A DNA stretch of 64,000 bases from Glaciecola sp. XM2 (GTDB taxonomy: Bacteria; Pseudomonadota; Gammaproteobacteria; Enterobacterales; Alteromonadaceae), in contig NZ_JAHEOJ010000020.1 of assembly GCF_018595715.1 (NCBI RefSeq), positions 620,001-684,000 of the forward strand. The letters are read 5' to 3'. Position 1 is the stretch's first letter, and each line of letters opens with the position of its first letter. This document shows, piece by piece, positions 47,510 to 58,376 of this stretch. The position numbers and the translations under genes are program-made. The notes under the pieces were generated by a model that saw nothing but the letters and a program-made list of their open reading frames with translations, was not told the origin of the DNA and searched no databases.

Positions 47510-50500
47510 GTGACCACCAAGTTTGTGCATCTTAATGTGCATAGTGATTATTCAATGATTGACGGTTTGAATAAAGTTAACCCCATTCTCGATGAAGTGG
47601 TTAATCAGAACATGCCGGCTGTAGCGATTACCGATCATATGAATATGTGTGGCTTAGTGAAGTTCTATTCTTCGGCTTTCGCGAAAGGCATTAAACCCAT
47701 CATTGGGTGTGATATTAACCTGATGAGTGAAACATTGGACGAGCAAATTGTCCAGCTCACCTTACTTGCAATGAATTTGCAGGGTTACAAAAACATCACT
47801 CAAATCATTTCTAAAGCCTATCTGCAAGGACACATTCAGCATCAAGTAGTGGTTCAACAAGCATGGTTAGCCGAGCATAACGAAGGGATAATTGTGCTCA
47901 GTGGTGGCCTAGATGGTGACCTTGGCATGGCACTAGCGCAGAACAAAATGCCCTTAGCCACAGAGATTGTGAGCTTTTATCAAGAACACTTCAAAGACCG
48001 CTTCTACTTAGAGTTAACTCGGGTAGGGCATGCGAATGAAAACAGCTACATTCAAAACGCAGTGCTATTAGCCCAACAGCTAGACTTGCCGGTTGTTGCA
48101 ACTAACAAAGTGCGGTTTTTGCAACCTGAAAACTATGATGCTCATGAAGTGAGAGTGTGTATCAGTGACGGCTACACTTTAGATGACAATCGTCGCCCTA
48201 AAAAATATACCGCCGAGCAGTTTATGCGCACTCCACAGCAGATGTGTGAGCTGTTTGAGGATATCCCAGAGGCGCTGGCCAATAGCGTAGAGATAGCCAA
48301 GCGATGCACCGTTGAAGTGACGCTAAACGAGTACTTTTTACCTAAGTTTCCAACTGGCGAAATGAGCACCGAGGCATTTTTAATTGAAGTGTCGAAAAAA
48401 GGGCTCGAAAAACGTCTTGAGAAAATTTTCCCAGATCCCAAAGAGCGAGAAGAAAAACGCCCAGAATACGATGAACGCCTGCAGATAGAGTTAGAAGTGA
48501 TTAATAACATGGGTTTCCCAGGTTACTTTTTGATCGTCATGGAGTTTATCCAGTGGAGTAAGGACAATAATATTCCTGTTGGTCCCGGTCGTGGCTCGGG
48601 TGCCGGCTCTTTAGTTGCCTATGCGTTGGATATCACCGACCTTGACCCGCTAGAGTTTGATTTGCTCTTTGAGCGTTTCTTGAACCCAGAGCGTGTCTCT
48701 ATGCCTGATTTCGATATCGACTTTTGCATGGACCGGCGCGACGAGGTGATTGAACATGTTGCGCAAATCTATGGGCGTGATGCCGTTTCGCAAATCATAA
48801 CCTTCGGTACCATGGCAGCAAAAGCGGTAATTCGGGATGTGGGCAGAGTGCTTGCGCACCCCTATGGATTTGTAGATAGGATATCTAAGCTTATTCCTGC
48901 CGATCCGGGCATGACGCTGAAAAAAGCTTTCGATGTCGAGCCCCGTTTGCAGCAGGCGTATGATAGCGATGAAGAGGTAAAAGAACTCATCGACATGGCG
49001 CGAATTTTAGAAGGCGTCACTCGAAACGCCGGTAAACACGCCGGTGGTGTGGTTATCTCACCCACAACTATTACCGATTTCTCGCCGCTTTATTGTGACG
49101 ATACAGGCTCAAATCCAGTCACACAGTTTGATAAAAATGACGTTGAAACCGCCGGTTTAGTCAAATTCGACTTTTTGGGGCTAAGAACGCTTACAATTAT
49201 TCAATGGGCCATAGAAATGGTCAAAGAGGTGCATGGCACCGATATTGATATCACCCAAATCCCCCTAGAAGACCCAGAATGTTTTAGGTCATTGCAGCGC
49301 GCTGAAACAACGGCGGTTTTCCAGCTAGAATCACGGGGCATGAAAGACCTTATAAAGCGCCTTCAACCCGACTGTTTTGAAGACATCATCGCACTTGTGG
49401 CCTTATTTAGGCCCGGCCCCCTTCAATCTGGCATGGTAGACAATTTTATTGACCGAAAGCACGGACGCGAAGCAATTTCCTACCCTGATGAAAGATATCA
49501 GCATGAATGTTTAAAGGAAATTCTAGAGCCTACCTACGGCATTATTTTATATCAAGAGCAGGTCATGCAGATTGCGCAAGAGATGTCAGGATATTCTCTT
49601 GGAACCGCTGATTTATTGCGTCGCGCCATGGGTAAGAAAAAGCCCGAAGAAATGGAAAAACAGCGCGTCAGTTTTGAAAAGGGTGCAGCCGATAACAACA
49701 TCGATCCTGAGTTGGCCATTAAGATTTTTGACCTAGTGGAGAAGTTCGCCGGCTACGGCTTTAACAAATCACACTCAGCCGCCTATGCACTGGTTTCGTA
49801 TCAAACCTTATGGCTAAAAGTGCACTATCCGGCGGAGTTTATGGCAGCGGTACTCTCTGCTGATATGGATAACACTGATAAAATCGTGACCTTGGTGGAC
49901 GAATGCAACCGCATGGGCCTGACGATCCTGCCGCCAGATTTAAACGCTGGTCAGTATAAATTTACGGTAAACAAAGAAGGTCAGATTGTGTATGGCATCG
50001 GCGCTATCAAAGGCGTAGGTGAAGGCCCAGTAGAGGCGATTATTCATGCTAGAGAAACCGAGGGTGCGTTTACCGATCTATTCGATTTTTGCGAAAAAAT
50101 TGATGTGAAGAAAATCAATAAACGCGTGCTTGAAAAGCTGGTGTTATCAGGTGCCATGGATAATCTAGGTCCGCACCGCGCAGCGTTAATGGCATCAATT
50201 AAAGATGCACTTGATACCGCATTACAAAGCGCAAGAGCCGCAGCGGCTGGGCAGGGTGACCTTTTTGGAATGGATGTTCAAGGGCCGCAAAGCTCCGAGC
50301 ATGCGTTCAAACAAGTGCCCAAATGGTCAGAAAAAGTATGGTTAGATGGCGAAAAAGAGACCCTTGGCCTATATTTAACCGGACATCCTATTAATCAGTA
50401 TGTGGATGAAATTAAACGATATACCGATTCTCGTTTGGTTGATTTAAAGCCTACCGGACGAGACAATTATGTGAGCACCCTTGGTTTAGTGCTTGGCGTA

Positions 50501-50974
50501 AGAGTCATGACCAACAAGAAAGGCAAGCGTTGGGCACTGGTTACTTTAGACGATAAATCAGCGCGCATGGACATTCGCTTTTATCCAGAAGTCTATGAGC
50601 GCTTTGAAGAGATATTAACCGCTGACAATCTTTTATGGATAAAAGGACAGGTCAGCTTTGATGAATACAGTGGTGGCAATACAATGAACGCCGCTGAAGT
50701 GATGACGATAATGCAGGCTCGCAGCAAATATGCGACCTCACTGCAAGTAAAGGTGCAGTGTGAGACATTAAGCGTATCGTCAGTAGCAAAGATTCAGGCT
50801 ATACTGCAACCATATAGAGGGGGAACCTGTCCGTTACACATACAGGTAGAGCACCCAGATGCAGTAGGCACATTAGAAGCGGCAGCGACGTGGTTCGTAG
50901 AGCCAAAAGATGAATTATTGAGTAGTTTGAGCCATGAGCTCGGCGAAGAAAATGTCAGTCTTTATTTTCAATAA
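47510..50974 (+). CDS. dnaE: DNA polymerase III subunit alpha
   Basis: The 1154-residue replicative polymerase is close to the E. coli length (1160). It has an N-terminal PHP domain ([12 protein letters not shown]), the catalytic aspartates in [12 protein letters not shown], the [17 protein letters not shown] block and a C-terminal OB domain. GTG at 47510 is the start, with an AAGAGGAG ribosome binding site. Confidence 0.98.
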   Translation: MTTKFVHLNVHSDYSMIDGLNKVNPILDEVVNQNMPAVAITDHMNMCGLVKFYSSAFAKGIKPIIGCDINLMSETLDEQIVQLTLLAMNLQGYKNITQIISKAYLQGHIQHQVVVQQAWLAEHNEGIIVLSGGLDGDLGMALAQNKMPLATEIVSFYQEHFKDRFYLELTRVGHANENSYIQNAVLLAQQLDLPVVATNKVRFLQPENYDAHEVRVCISDGYTLDDNRRPKKYTAEQFMRTPQQMCELFEDIPEALANSVEIAKRCTVEVTLNEYFLPKFPTGEMSTEAFLIEVSKKGLEKRLEKIFPDPKEREEKRPEYDERLQIELEVINNMGFPGYFLIVMEFIQWSKDNNIPVGPGRGSGAGSLVAYALDITDLDPLEFDLLFERFLNPERVSMPDFDIDFCMDRRDEVIEHVAQIYGRDAVSQIITFGTMAAKAVIRDVGRVLAHPYGFVDRISKLIPADPGMTLKKAFDVEPRLQQAYDSDEEVKELIDMARILEGVTRNAGKHAGGVVISPTTITDFSPLYCDDTGSNPVTQFDKNDVETAGLVKFDFLGLRTLTIIQWAIEMVKEVHGTDIDITQIPLEDPECFRSLQRAETTAVFQLESRGMKDLIKRLQPDCFEDIIALVALFRPGPLQSGMVDNFIDRKHGREAISYPDERYQHECLKEILEPTYGIILYQEQVMQIAQEMSGYSLGTADLLRRAMGKKKPEEMEKQRVSFEKGAADNNIDPELAIKIFDLVEKFAGYGFNKSHSAAYALVSYQTLWLKVHYPAEFMAAVLSADMDNTDKIVTLVDECNRMGLTILPPDLNAGQYKFTVNKEGQIVYGIGAIKGVGEGPVEAIIHARETEGAFTDLFDFCEKIDVKKINKRVLEKLVLSGAMDNLGPHRAALMASIKDALDTALQSARAAAAGQGDLFGMDVQGPQSSEHAFKQVPKWSEKVWLDGEKETLGLYLTGHPINQYVDEIKRYTDSRLVDLKPTGRDNYVSTLGLVLGVRVMTNKKGKRWALVTLDDKSARMDIRFYPEVYERFEEILTADNLLWIKGQVSFDEYSGGNTMNAAEVMTIMQARSKYATSLQVKVQCETLSVSSVAKIQAILQPYRGGTCPLHIQVEHPDAVGTLEAAATWFVEPKDELLSSLSHELGEENVSLYFQ

Positions 50975-51009
50975 CAACGACAGTTAAAAAGAATAATTAG
51001 GAATTTTAA

Positions 51010-51966
51010 ATGGGGTCACACTTTTTAGAGTTTGAACAACCTATAGCAGAATTAGAAGCAAAAATTGAAGAATTACGCATCGTCAATCAGGGCGGTGAGT
51101 TTGACGTTGGCATAGAAGAAGAAATCTCTCGGTTGCGCGAAAAAAGCGCTGAGCTGACGCGTAAAATTTTCTCTGGTCTTGGTGCTTGGCAAATATCTCA
51201 GGTTGCTCGTCACCCTATGCGACCCTACACCCAAGATTATCTTGCTAATATGTTCACTGAATTTGATGAGCTTGCAGGGGATCGTGCGTTTGCCGATGAC
51301 AAGGCCATTGTTGGCGGTTTAGCGCGCATTGACGGTACGCCAGTGATGGTAATAGGCCATCAAAAAGGGCGTGATACGCACGAAAAAATCAAACGTAACT
51401 TTGGTATGCCAAAGCCGGAAGGTTATCGTAAGGCTTTGCGTTTAATGCGCATGGCGGAGCGTTTCAACTTACCTATTCTGACCTTTATCGATACGCCGGG
51501 TGCATATCCTGGTGTTGGCGCTGAAGAGCGCGGTCAAAGTGAAGCCATTGCGATGAACTTAAAAGTGATGGCTGAGCTCAAAGTGCCGATTATTTGCACC
51601 GTGATTGGTGAGGGCGGCTCAGGCGGCGCATTGGCAATTGGTGTGGGCGATAGAGTCAATATGTTGCAGTATTCGACCTACTCGGTCATCTCCCCAGAGG
51701 GTTGTGCCTCAATATTATGGAAAAGTGCCGAAAAGGCTCCCATAGCAGCCGCCGCAATGGGCGTAACGGCCCCGCAAATAAAAGAGCTAGGCTTAATTAA
51801 TACGATTATTGAGGAGCCCCTAGGTGGCGCTCATCGTGATCACAAAGCCATGGCCGCTAATCTAAAAGCCACTATTAAACAGCAACTAGCGCAATTATCA
51901 GGGTTATCAGTTGAAACCTTGATGCAGGAACGTTATGAGCGTTTAATGTCTTTCGGCTACTGCTAA
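51010..51966 (+). CDS. accA: Acetyl-CoA carboxylase carboxyltransferase subunit alpha
   Basis: The 318-residue protein (319 in E. coli) forms malonyl-CoA together with Acc[25 protein letters not shown] and the oxyanion glycines in [12 protein letters not shown] are typical. It follows dnaE as in most gammaproteobacteria. Confidence 0.97.
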   Translation: MGSHFLEFEQPIAELEAKIEELRIVNQGGEFDVGIEEEISRLREKSAELTRKIFSGLGAWQISQVARHPMRPYTQDYLANMFTEFDELAGDRAFADDKAIVGGLARIDGTPVMVIGHQKGRDTHEKIKRNFGMPKPEGYRKALRLMRMAERFNLPILTFIDTPGAYPGVGAEERGQSEAIAMNLKVMAELKVPIICTVIGEGGSGGALAIGVGDRVNMLQYSTYSVISPEGCASILWKSAEKAPIAAAAMGVTAPQIKELGLINTIIEEPLGGAHRDHKAMAANLKATIKQQLAQLSGLSVETLMQERYERLMSFGYC

Positions 51967-51982
51967 ATATGGTTGCAGCAAT

Positions 51983-53362
51983 ATGCAAATCGGCTCTTTA
52001 GATGAGCGTTTGCTGCACGCGGTAGAGCAAAGCTTACAACAACATCATACCGTTACCGTAGCATTGAGCGGCGGTCTCGATTCTGTTGTCCTACTGCACT
52101 TATGCTCTCGATTGCGCAGCAAAAATACACACCTTTGTTTAAATGCAGTGCATATTAATCATGGGCTAAGTGACAACGCCATTCACTGGCAGCAACACTG
52201 CATAAAGCTCTGTGCTGATATGAATATCGATATTATCTGTCGTAGCGTATCGGTTAGTACTCAAAATCGAACCAGTTTAGAGGAGCAGGCTAGGGCCGCT
52301 CGATATCATGCGATTGCTGATGCAGTATCAGACAATTCCGTAGTCGTGTTAGCACAGCACCAAGATGATCAGGCGGAGACCTTTCTTTTACAATTAGCCC
52401 GTGGCGCTGGTCCTAAGGGCCTAAGTGCTATGCCCAAAGATAGTAAGCAAAACTACCCGGTTAGATATATCCGTCCGCTTCTTGATTTTACCCGCGCGCA
52501 ATTAAGCGAATATGCTCAGCAATTTAAGCTGGTGTGGGTTGAGGATGAATCCAATCAAAATACTCGGTTTGCACGCAACTTTGTGCGCCATGAGGTGATG
52601 CCAGGGCTGCGTGCGCGTTGGCCATCCATTACTGAATCGATTGCGCGAAGTGCCCAGCACTGTGCAGATTATGTTGAATTAGCAGAGCAATATGTGGCGC
52701 TGTTAGCGGATAAGCAAATCGATGCCCAAGGGCGACTCAATTTAACGCTATTTAACGACAGTTCTAAAGCCGAGCAAAACATGCTGTTGCGTCATTTTTT
52801 GCAAGCACACGGTGAGCAAGCGCCTAGTACCGCGATTATCCAACAAATTAAACAAATTGTTAGCGCAAAGTCAGACGCGCAAGGTGAGTGCCAATGGCAA
52901 GGAAACGCAATTAGGCGCTATAAAGACCGGCTCTATGTGTTAAACGCTAGCATGCTTAGTGATGACCACACGCCCTATGAAGCATTAGAGATTAAGCCTA
53001 CAGAGCAAACGCTATATCGTCATGCAACACTGCCTTACTCTATAGCATTTATTGCTCCTGCAGATGCTGTGGTAGGTGAGAGCGGTATTTTAATCCCCAT
53101 TACCGACAAACCATTACGCATTGATTTTGGCGGCTTTCAACGGGTTTGCAAGCTTGATGAAAAGCGACCGAGTAAAGCCATTAAATCTTATCTGCAGGAG
53201 TGGGAAATTCCGCCTTGGGAAAGAGGGCACGTACCAATATTATCTCAGGAAGATAATATTTTAGCGGTTGGCTTACATCCCGCTGTGGTAAAATCTGACT
53301 CTACGCCAGACACAAAAAAGCCCACTTTCGCATACATCGAATTAGTGGGCCAAAACAGCTAG
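51983..53362 (+). CDS. tilS: tRNA(Ile)-lysidine synthase
   Basis: The 459-residue enzyme changes the anticodon C34 of a minor isoleucine tRNA into lysidine. The PP-loop SGGLDS lies at 29-34, followed by HINHGLSDNA and QHQDDQAETFLLQLARGAGPKGL; the C-terminal half carries the TilS substrate-binding domains. It lies 17 bases after accA and is convergent with the cyclase gene downstream. Confidence 0.95.
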   Translation: MQIGSLDERLLHAVEQSLQQHHTVTVALSGGLDSVVLLHLCSRLRSKNTHLCLNAVHINHGLSDNAIHWQQHCIKLCADMNIDIICRSVSVSTQNRTSLEEQARAARYHAIADAVSDNSVVVLAQHQDDQAETFLLQLARGAGPKGLSAMPKDSKQNYPVRYIRPLLDFTRAQLSEYAQQFKLVWVEDESNQNTRFARNFVRHEVMPGLRARWPSITESIARSAQHCADYVELAEQYVALLADKQIDAQGRLNLTLFNDSSKAEQNMLLRHFLQAHGEQAPSTAIIQQIKQIVSAKSDAQGECQWQGNAIRRYKDRLYVLNASMLSDDHTPYEALEIKPTEQTLYRHATLPYSIAFIAPADAVVGESGILIPITDKPLRIDFGGFQRVCKLDEKRPSKAIKSYLQEWEIPPWERGHVPILSQEDNILAVGLHPAVVKSDSTPDTKKPTFAYIELVGQNS

Positions 53363-53374
53363 ATTACGGGAGGG

Positions 53375-54289
53375 CTAGGCTGCAATAAACAGGTTCTTAC
53401 CGGCTTCTTTCGCGCGATATAGCGCAGTATCAGCTCGTTGGAAAATACTTTCACAAGAGTCGCCATCAATGAAGGATGTTGCACCAACACTGCTCGATAC
53501 ACCATGTTGCATAAACAGCGGGTGATTGTGAATGGCTTTGGTGATACGTTTTGCGACACGTTCATTTGCTTTAGGGTCGCTGTCGATTAGCAAGCAACAA
53601 AACTCGTCGCCGCCAAATCTAAACGCATAATCTGAATCACGTAGGCTTTGACGCAATACTTCAGCAAACGCGATAAGCACTAGGTCACCCTCTTGATGTC
53701 CAAAACGGTCGTTAACACTTTTAAAATTGTCTAAATCAAACACGAGTAAACCGAAGGTGTCTGCATTTCGCGTACTGATACTGATGAGTTTGCTGATGCT
53801 TTCACTGAAACTATTGCGATTGTCCAAACCGGTTAACATATCTTTTGTTGCCAGTTGGCTAATGCGATAGTACTCCAGAGCATGGCGCAGGCTCATTGCA
53901 AAGATACCGTGAATTTCAGATAACAGTTTGCGCTGAACGGGCGTCAAAACTTTTGCAAACGAATAAGCTAACTGCGCATGCTGTGGAGTGCCAAAAGGGT
54001 GTCCGTAATAAATGGAAATTTTCATAATACGGGAGCGACTTTTCGACTTGCCCGTTTTAAGTACTTTATCAGCAAAGCTGAGCTTTAAAGAGCAGCAAGG
54101 CAGCTTGTCGGCAAGTATGATGAAGTAGTCGTTAATTAACTCCTCTAAATCAATTGACGATAGCATGGCACGCATAATGTGTGCAGATTCTGCCATTGTT
54201 AACACTGCAATGTCGTTTTCATTGCTTAGCAACGAAGCGTTTGTTTGTGTCTCATGCGCCATAGTGCTGACTTCCATATAATGCTCCAA
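53375..54289 (-). CDS. Diguanylate cyclase with unclassified N-terminal domain
   Basis: The 304-residue soluble protein has an N-terminal domain of about 140 residues of unknown type (perhaps GAF-like) and a GGDEF domain with GGDEF at 226-230, FDLDNFKSVNDRFGHQ and an intact I-site RDSD (217-220). It should make cyclic di-GMP under product inhibition. ATG 54289 is used; the in-frame ATG at 54262 (MAHETQT) is also possible. It is divergent from the antiporter gene. Confidence 0.87.
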   Translation of the reverse strand: MEHYMEVSTMAHETQTNASLLSNENDIAVLTMAESAHIMRAMLSSIDLEELINDYFIILADKLPCCSLKLSFADKVLKTGKSKSRSRIMKISIYYGHPFGTPQHAQLAYSFAKVLTPVQRKLLSEIHGIFAMSLRHALEYYRISQLATKDMLTGLDNRNSFSESISKLISISTRNADTFGLLVFDLDNFKSVNDRFGHQEGDLVLIAFAEVLRQSLRDSDYAFRFGGDEFCCLLIDSDPKANERVAKRITKAIHNHPLFMQHGVSSSVGATSFIDGDSCESIFQRADTALYRAKEAGKNLFIAA

Positions 54290-54449
54290 ATGTAGGTAAT
54301 GCCGTCATAATTCTGTCACTGCATAGCTTTGTACTCACTTATCTATTACCCTTTAATAACGTGAGTAGGTATTTTTGCTCTGCAATACTGCTAGAATTAA
54401 GTAGTTAGCAAGGATTGTGCCTAAATCTAAATTTTTGTTTGGAGAGTGT

Positions 54450-56417
54450 GTGGATAAGGAATTTGTGAGCATTATTTTGCTGATGGTGATCGCAGCCACA
54501 TTAGTATGGCAATTTAAGCGCATTAATTTACCGCCAATCTTGGCGTACTTGTGCGCAGGATTAGTCACAGGCCCACAATTGCTCAATCTTTTCTCTGATA
54601 CCCATCAAATGGACTTAATGGGTGAAGTTGGCATCGTCTTTTTGTTGTTTACACTCGGGTTAGAGTTCTCGTTAGCGAAGCTCATTGCCATGCGCCGTCT
54701 CGTGTTTGGTGTAGGTGCAGGGCAGATGCTGCTCACTACGGCAGTCTTTGCCGCCCTTGCCATGGCATTGGGGCAATCTATTACCTCATCAATTATTATC
54801 GGCGCGATGATTGCGCTTTCCTCTACCGCTATTGTGATTAAAACCATTGATGATCAAGGGCGGCTAAACACAAAGCGCTCACAGCTTGCGGTGAGTATCT
54901 TGCTCTTCCAAGACATTGCTGTGGTGCCGCTACTTATTGTTATTCCGCTGCTCGCTACCACCGCAGAACAAAGCATCATGTCGGCGATGATGTTTGCCTT
55001 GTTCAAGGGGGTAATTGTCGTATCGTTCTTACTGGCCATCGGTAAATGGTTTTTACCACGTATCTTTAACGAAATTGCGCGCACCCGCACCGATGAGTTA
55101 TTTGTGTTATGTACCCTTGTTATCGCTTTGCTTGCGGCTGGCGCCACCTTTGCATTTGGGCTATCTATGGCGCTAGGTGCCTTCTTAGCGGGGATGATGC
55201 TGAGTGAATCGCAATATCGCCATCAGCTAGAGGCCGACATTCGCCCCTTCCGAGACATTCTGATGGGCCTATTCTTTATCACAGTAGGCATGCAGTTAGA
55301 CATCATGATACTTATCTTTGAGCTGCATTGGGTGCTGTTAGGCTTGGTCGTATTGTTAGTATTAAAAGTGGCTATGGTTCGGGTAGCAGCCTACGTGTAT
55401 CAGTCTGACGCTCAAGATGCATGGGCAGCCGGCTTAAAGCTTTCGCAAATGGGGGAGTTCACGTTTGTTATTGCCGCGCTGGCGCTAGAAAACGGCATTA
55501 TTGACGAATTTACGTCTTCATACATTATATGTGTAGGGGTCATTAGTATGGCCATAACACCTTGGTTAATTAGTCACAGCGGCACCATCGCCGGGAGAAT
55601 TGCTAAACTTCCTGAACCACCGTTTTCTGGTGACAGTCTAGACGATTTGCCAGCACAAAAAAGCTCAGTGTTGATCTTGGGCTTTGGTCGTGTTGGACAA
55701 ACTATCGCCAAAATGATGAAACTTGAAGGCTTATCTTATCAAGTGATTGATGGTGATCCTGTTCGGGTGCAAGAAAGCCGTGCAGCTGGGGAAATGACCT
55801 TGTACGGTGATGTGGGCCATAAATCCATCTTGATCAATGCAGGCGTGAATGAAGCTAAGCTGGTCATTATTACGTTCGACGATCATGAAAAGGCACTTAA
55901 AGTGATAACCATGATAAAGAGTATCAACCCTGAAGTGTCGATTATCGTGCGTACACGCAAAGATTATAAAATGAACGACCTGTATGAAGCCGGTGCGCTG
56001 CAAGTTGTGCCAGAGATGCAGGAAGGCAGTTTGATGCTGATATCTCAGGTGCTGCATTATTCAGGCATCCCCATGTCGAGAATATTAAAGCGTATTCGCA
56101 ACGAGCGGAAAAAAGGCTATGTCCACATGCATGGCTTTTATCCGGGAGAGACCACCGAACTCAGCTATGACACTCAAGATAAATTAGAGTTTATGCATGC
56201 GGTGGTGATTACAGAGAGCGCCTATGCGGTGGGCAAAACCATTGAAGAGCTAGACATTACGCGAAGACGAATCAAAGTAATGGCGCTTCGTCGTGATGGT
56301 GAAGAAATCGAAACGCCCGAAGAAAGTACCACTATTTTAGCCGATGACGTTCTTGTCATATCGGGTAAGCCTCGCCGCGTTGAGCGCATTGAAAAGTATC
56401 TGTTAGATGGCGGATAG
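54450..56417 (+). CDS. KefB/YbaL-like monovalent cation:proton antiporter
   Basis: The product has about 655 residues, with around twelve membrane segments (residues 5-375; LAYLCAGLVTGPQ, ALSSTAIVIKTI), an RCK-N/TrkA-N domain with Rossmann motif LGFGRVGQT near residue 412, and an RCK-C domain at the end (about 570-655). This is the CPA2 layout that exchanges K+ or Na+ for protons under nucleotide control. The GTG at 54450 is preferred because GGAGAG lies just before it; an in-frame GTG at 54417 would add 11 residues. The specific ion is not resolved. Confidence 0.88.
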   Translation: MDKEFVSIILLMVIAATLVWQFKRINLPPILAYLCAGLVTGPQLLNLFSDTHQMDLMGEVGIVFLLFTLGLEFSLAKLIAMRRLVFGVGAGQMLLTTAVFAALAMALGQSITSSIIIGAMIALSSTAIVIKTIDDQGRLNTKRSQLAVSILLFQDIAVVPLLIVIPLLATTAEQSIMSAMMFALFKGVIVVSFLLAIGKWFLPRIFNEIARTRTDELFVLCTLVIALLAAGATFAFGLSMALGAFLAGMMLSESQYRHQLEADIRPFRDILMGLFFITVGMQLDIMILIFELHWVLLGLVVLLVLKVAMVRVAAYVYQSDAQDAWAAGLKLSQMGEFTFVIAALALENGIIDEFTSSYIICVGVISMAITPWLISHSGTIAGRIAKLPEPPFSGDSLDDLPAQKSSVLILGFGRVGQTIAKMMKLEGLSYQVIDGDPVRVQESRAAGEMTLYGDVGHKSILINAGVNEAKLVIITFDDHEKALKVITMIKSINPEVSIIVRTRKDYKMNDLYEAGALQVVPEMQEGSLMLISQVLHYSGIPMSRILKRIRNERKKGYVHMHGFYPGETTELSYDTQDKLEFMHAVVITESAYAVGKTIEELDITRRRIKVMALRRDGEEIETPEESTTILADDVLVISGKPRRVERIEKYLLDGG

Positions 56418-56568
56418 TTGAGCGCCATTGATAAACACCAAGGCATGCGTACCGTTCATTTTACGCACTCTTTGCTTTATTCACTGTGCTAACCATACCC
56501 ATTTGATCTTCGCTCACACGCCTTTCATACCTACCTAGGTGATTTACTAATCAAGCCTAAGGGGCTGT

Positions 56569-57138
56569 ATGAAGACCAAAGCCGTAGAGACCGTCACACA
56601 AAATCATCGCCTCCCACGTGATATTCGTGCACAGCTGCGTGCCAGTCATGCCGGAGAGTTCGGCGCGGTATGGATTTATCGAGGTATTTTGTTGGTCAAT
56701 ACACTTAGAGGTGACAAAGCGTTAGCGTCATTTGCTAAAGAGCACATGGCGGCAGAGAAAGAGCATTTAGCAGCCTATGAAGAGATTATTCATGAATATC
56801 GGGGCAGTTTCTTACTATTAGTATGGGCGGTGGCAGGCTTTCTTACCGGCGCATTTCCAGCATTGTTTGGCCGTAATTGGGTCTACTACACTATATTTTG
56901 TGTGGAGTCATTTGTAGATAAACACTATCGCGAGCAGTTGCAGATGTTTGATGTGCAAAATGCTCCGCTGATTGTCAGTTTTAGAGCATCTATGCGCAGC
57001 TTTCATGCCGATGAAGTGCATCACAGAGATGAAGCGCTAAATGCGATGAGCCGCCGGCCCACTGCTTTGATGCGTCTATGGGGCAAGCTTATCGGTATGG
57101 GCTCATCTGTTGCGGTAAAGATAGCGCAGGTTATTTAG
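56569..57138 (+). CDS. coq7: 3-demethoxyubiquinol 3-hydroxylase (COQ7 family)
   Basis: The 189-residue membrane-associated di-iron enzyme hydroxylates demethoxyubiquinol in ubiquinone synthesis. The ligands match the COQ7 pattern: Glu30 (HAGEFGA), Glu63 and His66 (AEKEH), Glu113, Glu149 and His152 (DEVHH). Two hydrophobic helices (about residues 80-120) contact the membrane. Many gammaproteobacteria use the unrelated UbiF instead. It stands alone, with 151 bp before it. Confidence 0.92.
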   Translation: MKTKAVETVTQNHRLPRDIRAQLRASHAGEFGAVWIYRGILLVNTLRGDKALASFAKEHMAAEKEHLAAYEEIIHEYRGSFLLLVWAVAGFLTGAFPALFGRNWVYYTIFCVESFVDKHYREQLQMFDVQNAPLIVSFRASMRSFHADEVHHRDEALNAMSRRPTALMRLWGKLIGMGSSVAVKIAQVI

Positions 57139-57147
57139 TACCGTACC

Positions 57148-57384
57148 TTAATCTTTTAGGTCTGAAAACGCCTTATTTAAAGAGTATTTGTCTTCTGTCA
57201 CAATTTTCTCTAGCACCGCAACACGCTCTTGTAGCTCGTTGATTTTTTGCTGAACGTTTTGCTCGTGCTCTTTAAATTTACTGCCAGTTTTTGCTTCCTT
57301 GGTGCTTTGCTGTTTAAACACTTTAATAATACTGACAATCGTGCCACTGATGATAGCGACAATGATGATAGCGGTTAAATCCAT
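57148..57384 (-). CDS. Small PspB-like membrane protein
   Basis: The 78-residue protein has one N-terminal membrane segment (residues 4-23) and a C-terminal coiled coil (INELQERVAVLEKIVTEDKY, 47-67). This is the layout of PspB, a phage-shock membrane sensor, but no pspA or pspC lies nearby, so an independent role is likely. GGAG precedes the ATG. It is convergent with coq7, nine bases away. Confidence 0.7.
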   Translation of the reverse strand: MDLTAIIIVAIISGTIVSIIKVFKQQSTKEAKTGSKFKEHEQNVQQKINELQERVAVLEKIVTEDKYSLNKAFSDLKD

Positions 57385-57654
57385 AATATGACTCCTAGTC
57401 TTTGTTAATGATGCAATTAAAACAGATATTTGCGACTCTCACCATAGGTGATAAGTCATGTTTTATCCGCGATAAAAGCAAATATAGTCGCACTGACCAT
57501 GCGCTTTTAACACCTTCAATGCAAAGTGCTGACCAAATTTTAACTCATTGAATTTATTAATGTTACGCATTTTATGTTTTAAGTAATGTCGCAATGTTTG
57601 GTCAATTACACTATATTGTGAGCGTTTAATACACCGTGCAATTAAGGACAACCA

Positions 57655-58194
57655 TTGGGAAAGCAAAGCGTTACTGAAAACTTACCAAGCGAAGCCGTAA
57701 GTAAAGCCGTGGATGAGGCAATGATGCGCTTGGCGATAGAGCAGGCCAAACTTGCTGGCGCTGATGATGAAGTGCCGGTGGGCGCTATTTTAGTGCTCGA
57801 TGGTGAAGTTATTGGCACAGGACGAAATCAGAACATTACCCTATTAGATCCGTCCGCGCATGCTGAAATGCTCGCTATAAAGCAAGGCGCCGCCCATATT
57901 GGTAACTACCGTTTATTAAACACAACACTTTATGTCACTCTTGAACCGTGCGCTATGTGTGCGGGTTTGCTTGTGCACAGCAGAATAGGACGACTTGTGA
58001 TTGGCACAAGAGACCCCAAAACTGGTGCTTGTGGCAGTGTGTTAAACGTCGTAGGAGAAGCACGCTTTAATCACCAAATACCATGCACAGTTGGCGTGTT
58101 AGGAGACGAATGCTCAGCTTTGCTGTCAGATTTCTTTGCGCTGAAAAGGGCTCAAAAAAAGGCGATGAAAAAAGAGGGGAAGGTTGGTCAATAA
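57655..58194 (+). CDS. tadA: tRNA-specific adenosine deaminase
   Basis: The 179-residue enzyme converts A34 to inosine in tRNA-Arg. The zinc and catalytic residues are His69, Glu71 (HAE), Cys99 and Cys102 (PCAMC). A TTG at 57655 is chosen because AAGGA lies eight bases upstream; the in-frame ATG at 57721 would shorten the N-terminus by 22 residues and is possible. tadA-mltF-purL is a conserved neighbourhood in gammaproteobacteria. Confidence 0.94.
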   Translation: MGKQSVTENLPSEAVSKAVDEAMMRLAIEQAKLAGADDEVPVGAILVLDGEVIGTGRNQNITLLDPSAHAEMLAIKQGAAHIGNYRLLNTTLYVTLEPCAMCAGLLVHSRIGRLVIGTRDPKTGACGSVLNVVGEARFNHQIPCTVGVLGDECSALLSDFFALKRAQKKAMKKEGKVGQ

Positions 58195-58200
58195 GACGCC

Positions 58201-58224
58201 GGTGATTGCATTTACGCAATCACC
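58201..58224. terminator. Hairpin between tadA and the small convergent ORF
   Basis: A perfect 9-bp stem (GGTGATTGC / GCAATCACC) with a 6-base loop lies six bases after tadA and at the stop codon of the small ORF. Neither side has a U-run, so termination is uncertain. Confidence 0.5.
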
Positions 58225-58376
58225 TAGCAGGCTTCTTGGAAGTCCTGTTGCATTTCGTTAAGGGCAAACTGCTTGCGTCTTACCAATACGCGCTGATGAA
58301 TTTTCTTCAACAGGATGCGTCTTTTGGTGTTATTTTTTAGCGTTCTTTGTTTTCTCATATATGTTGTTCTTCTCAT
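58224..58376 (-). CDS. Small, very basic 50-residue protein, function unknown
   Basis: The frame runs from ATG 58376 to a TAG at 58224-58226 and encodes 50 residues, with 15 Arg/Lys all in the first 35 positions (MRRTTYMRKQRTLKNNTKRR opens it) and only three acidic residues, all near the C-terminus. A good ribosome binding site (GAGGTG) lies six bases before the ATG. The composition suggests binding to RNA or the ribosome, but no family is recognised. A second in-frame ATG at 58358 also has a basic start. Strong points are the ribosome binding site, the ordered charge pattern and the otherwise empty 440-bp gap between tadA and mltF; the short length is the weak point. Confidence 0.6.
   Translation of the reverse strand: MRRTTYMRKQRTLKNNTKRRILLKKIHQRVLVRRKQFALNEMQQDFQEAC

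Noticed and set aside
57463-57666. 67-codon minus-strand frame upstream of tadA
   Set aside because: It runs into the tadA start and would cover its ribosome binding site and promoter; no recognisable features.
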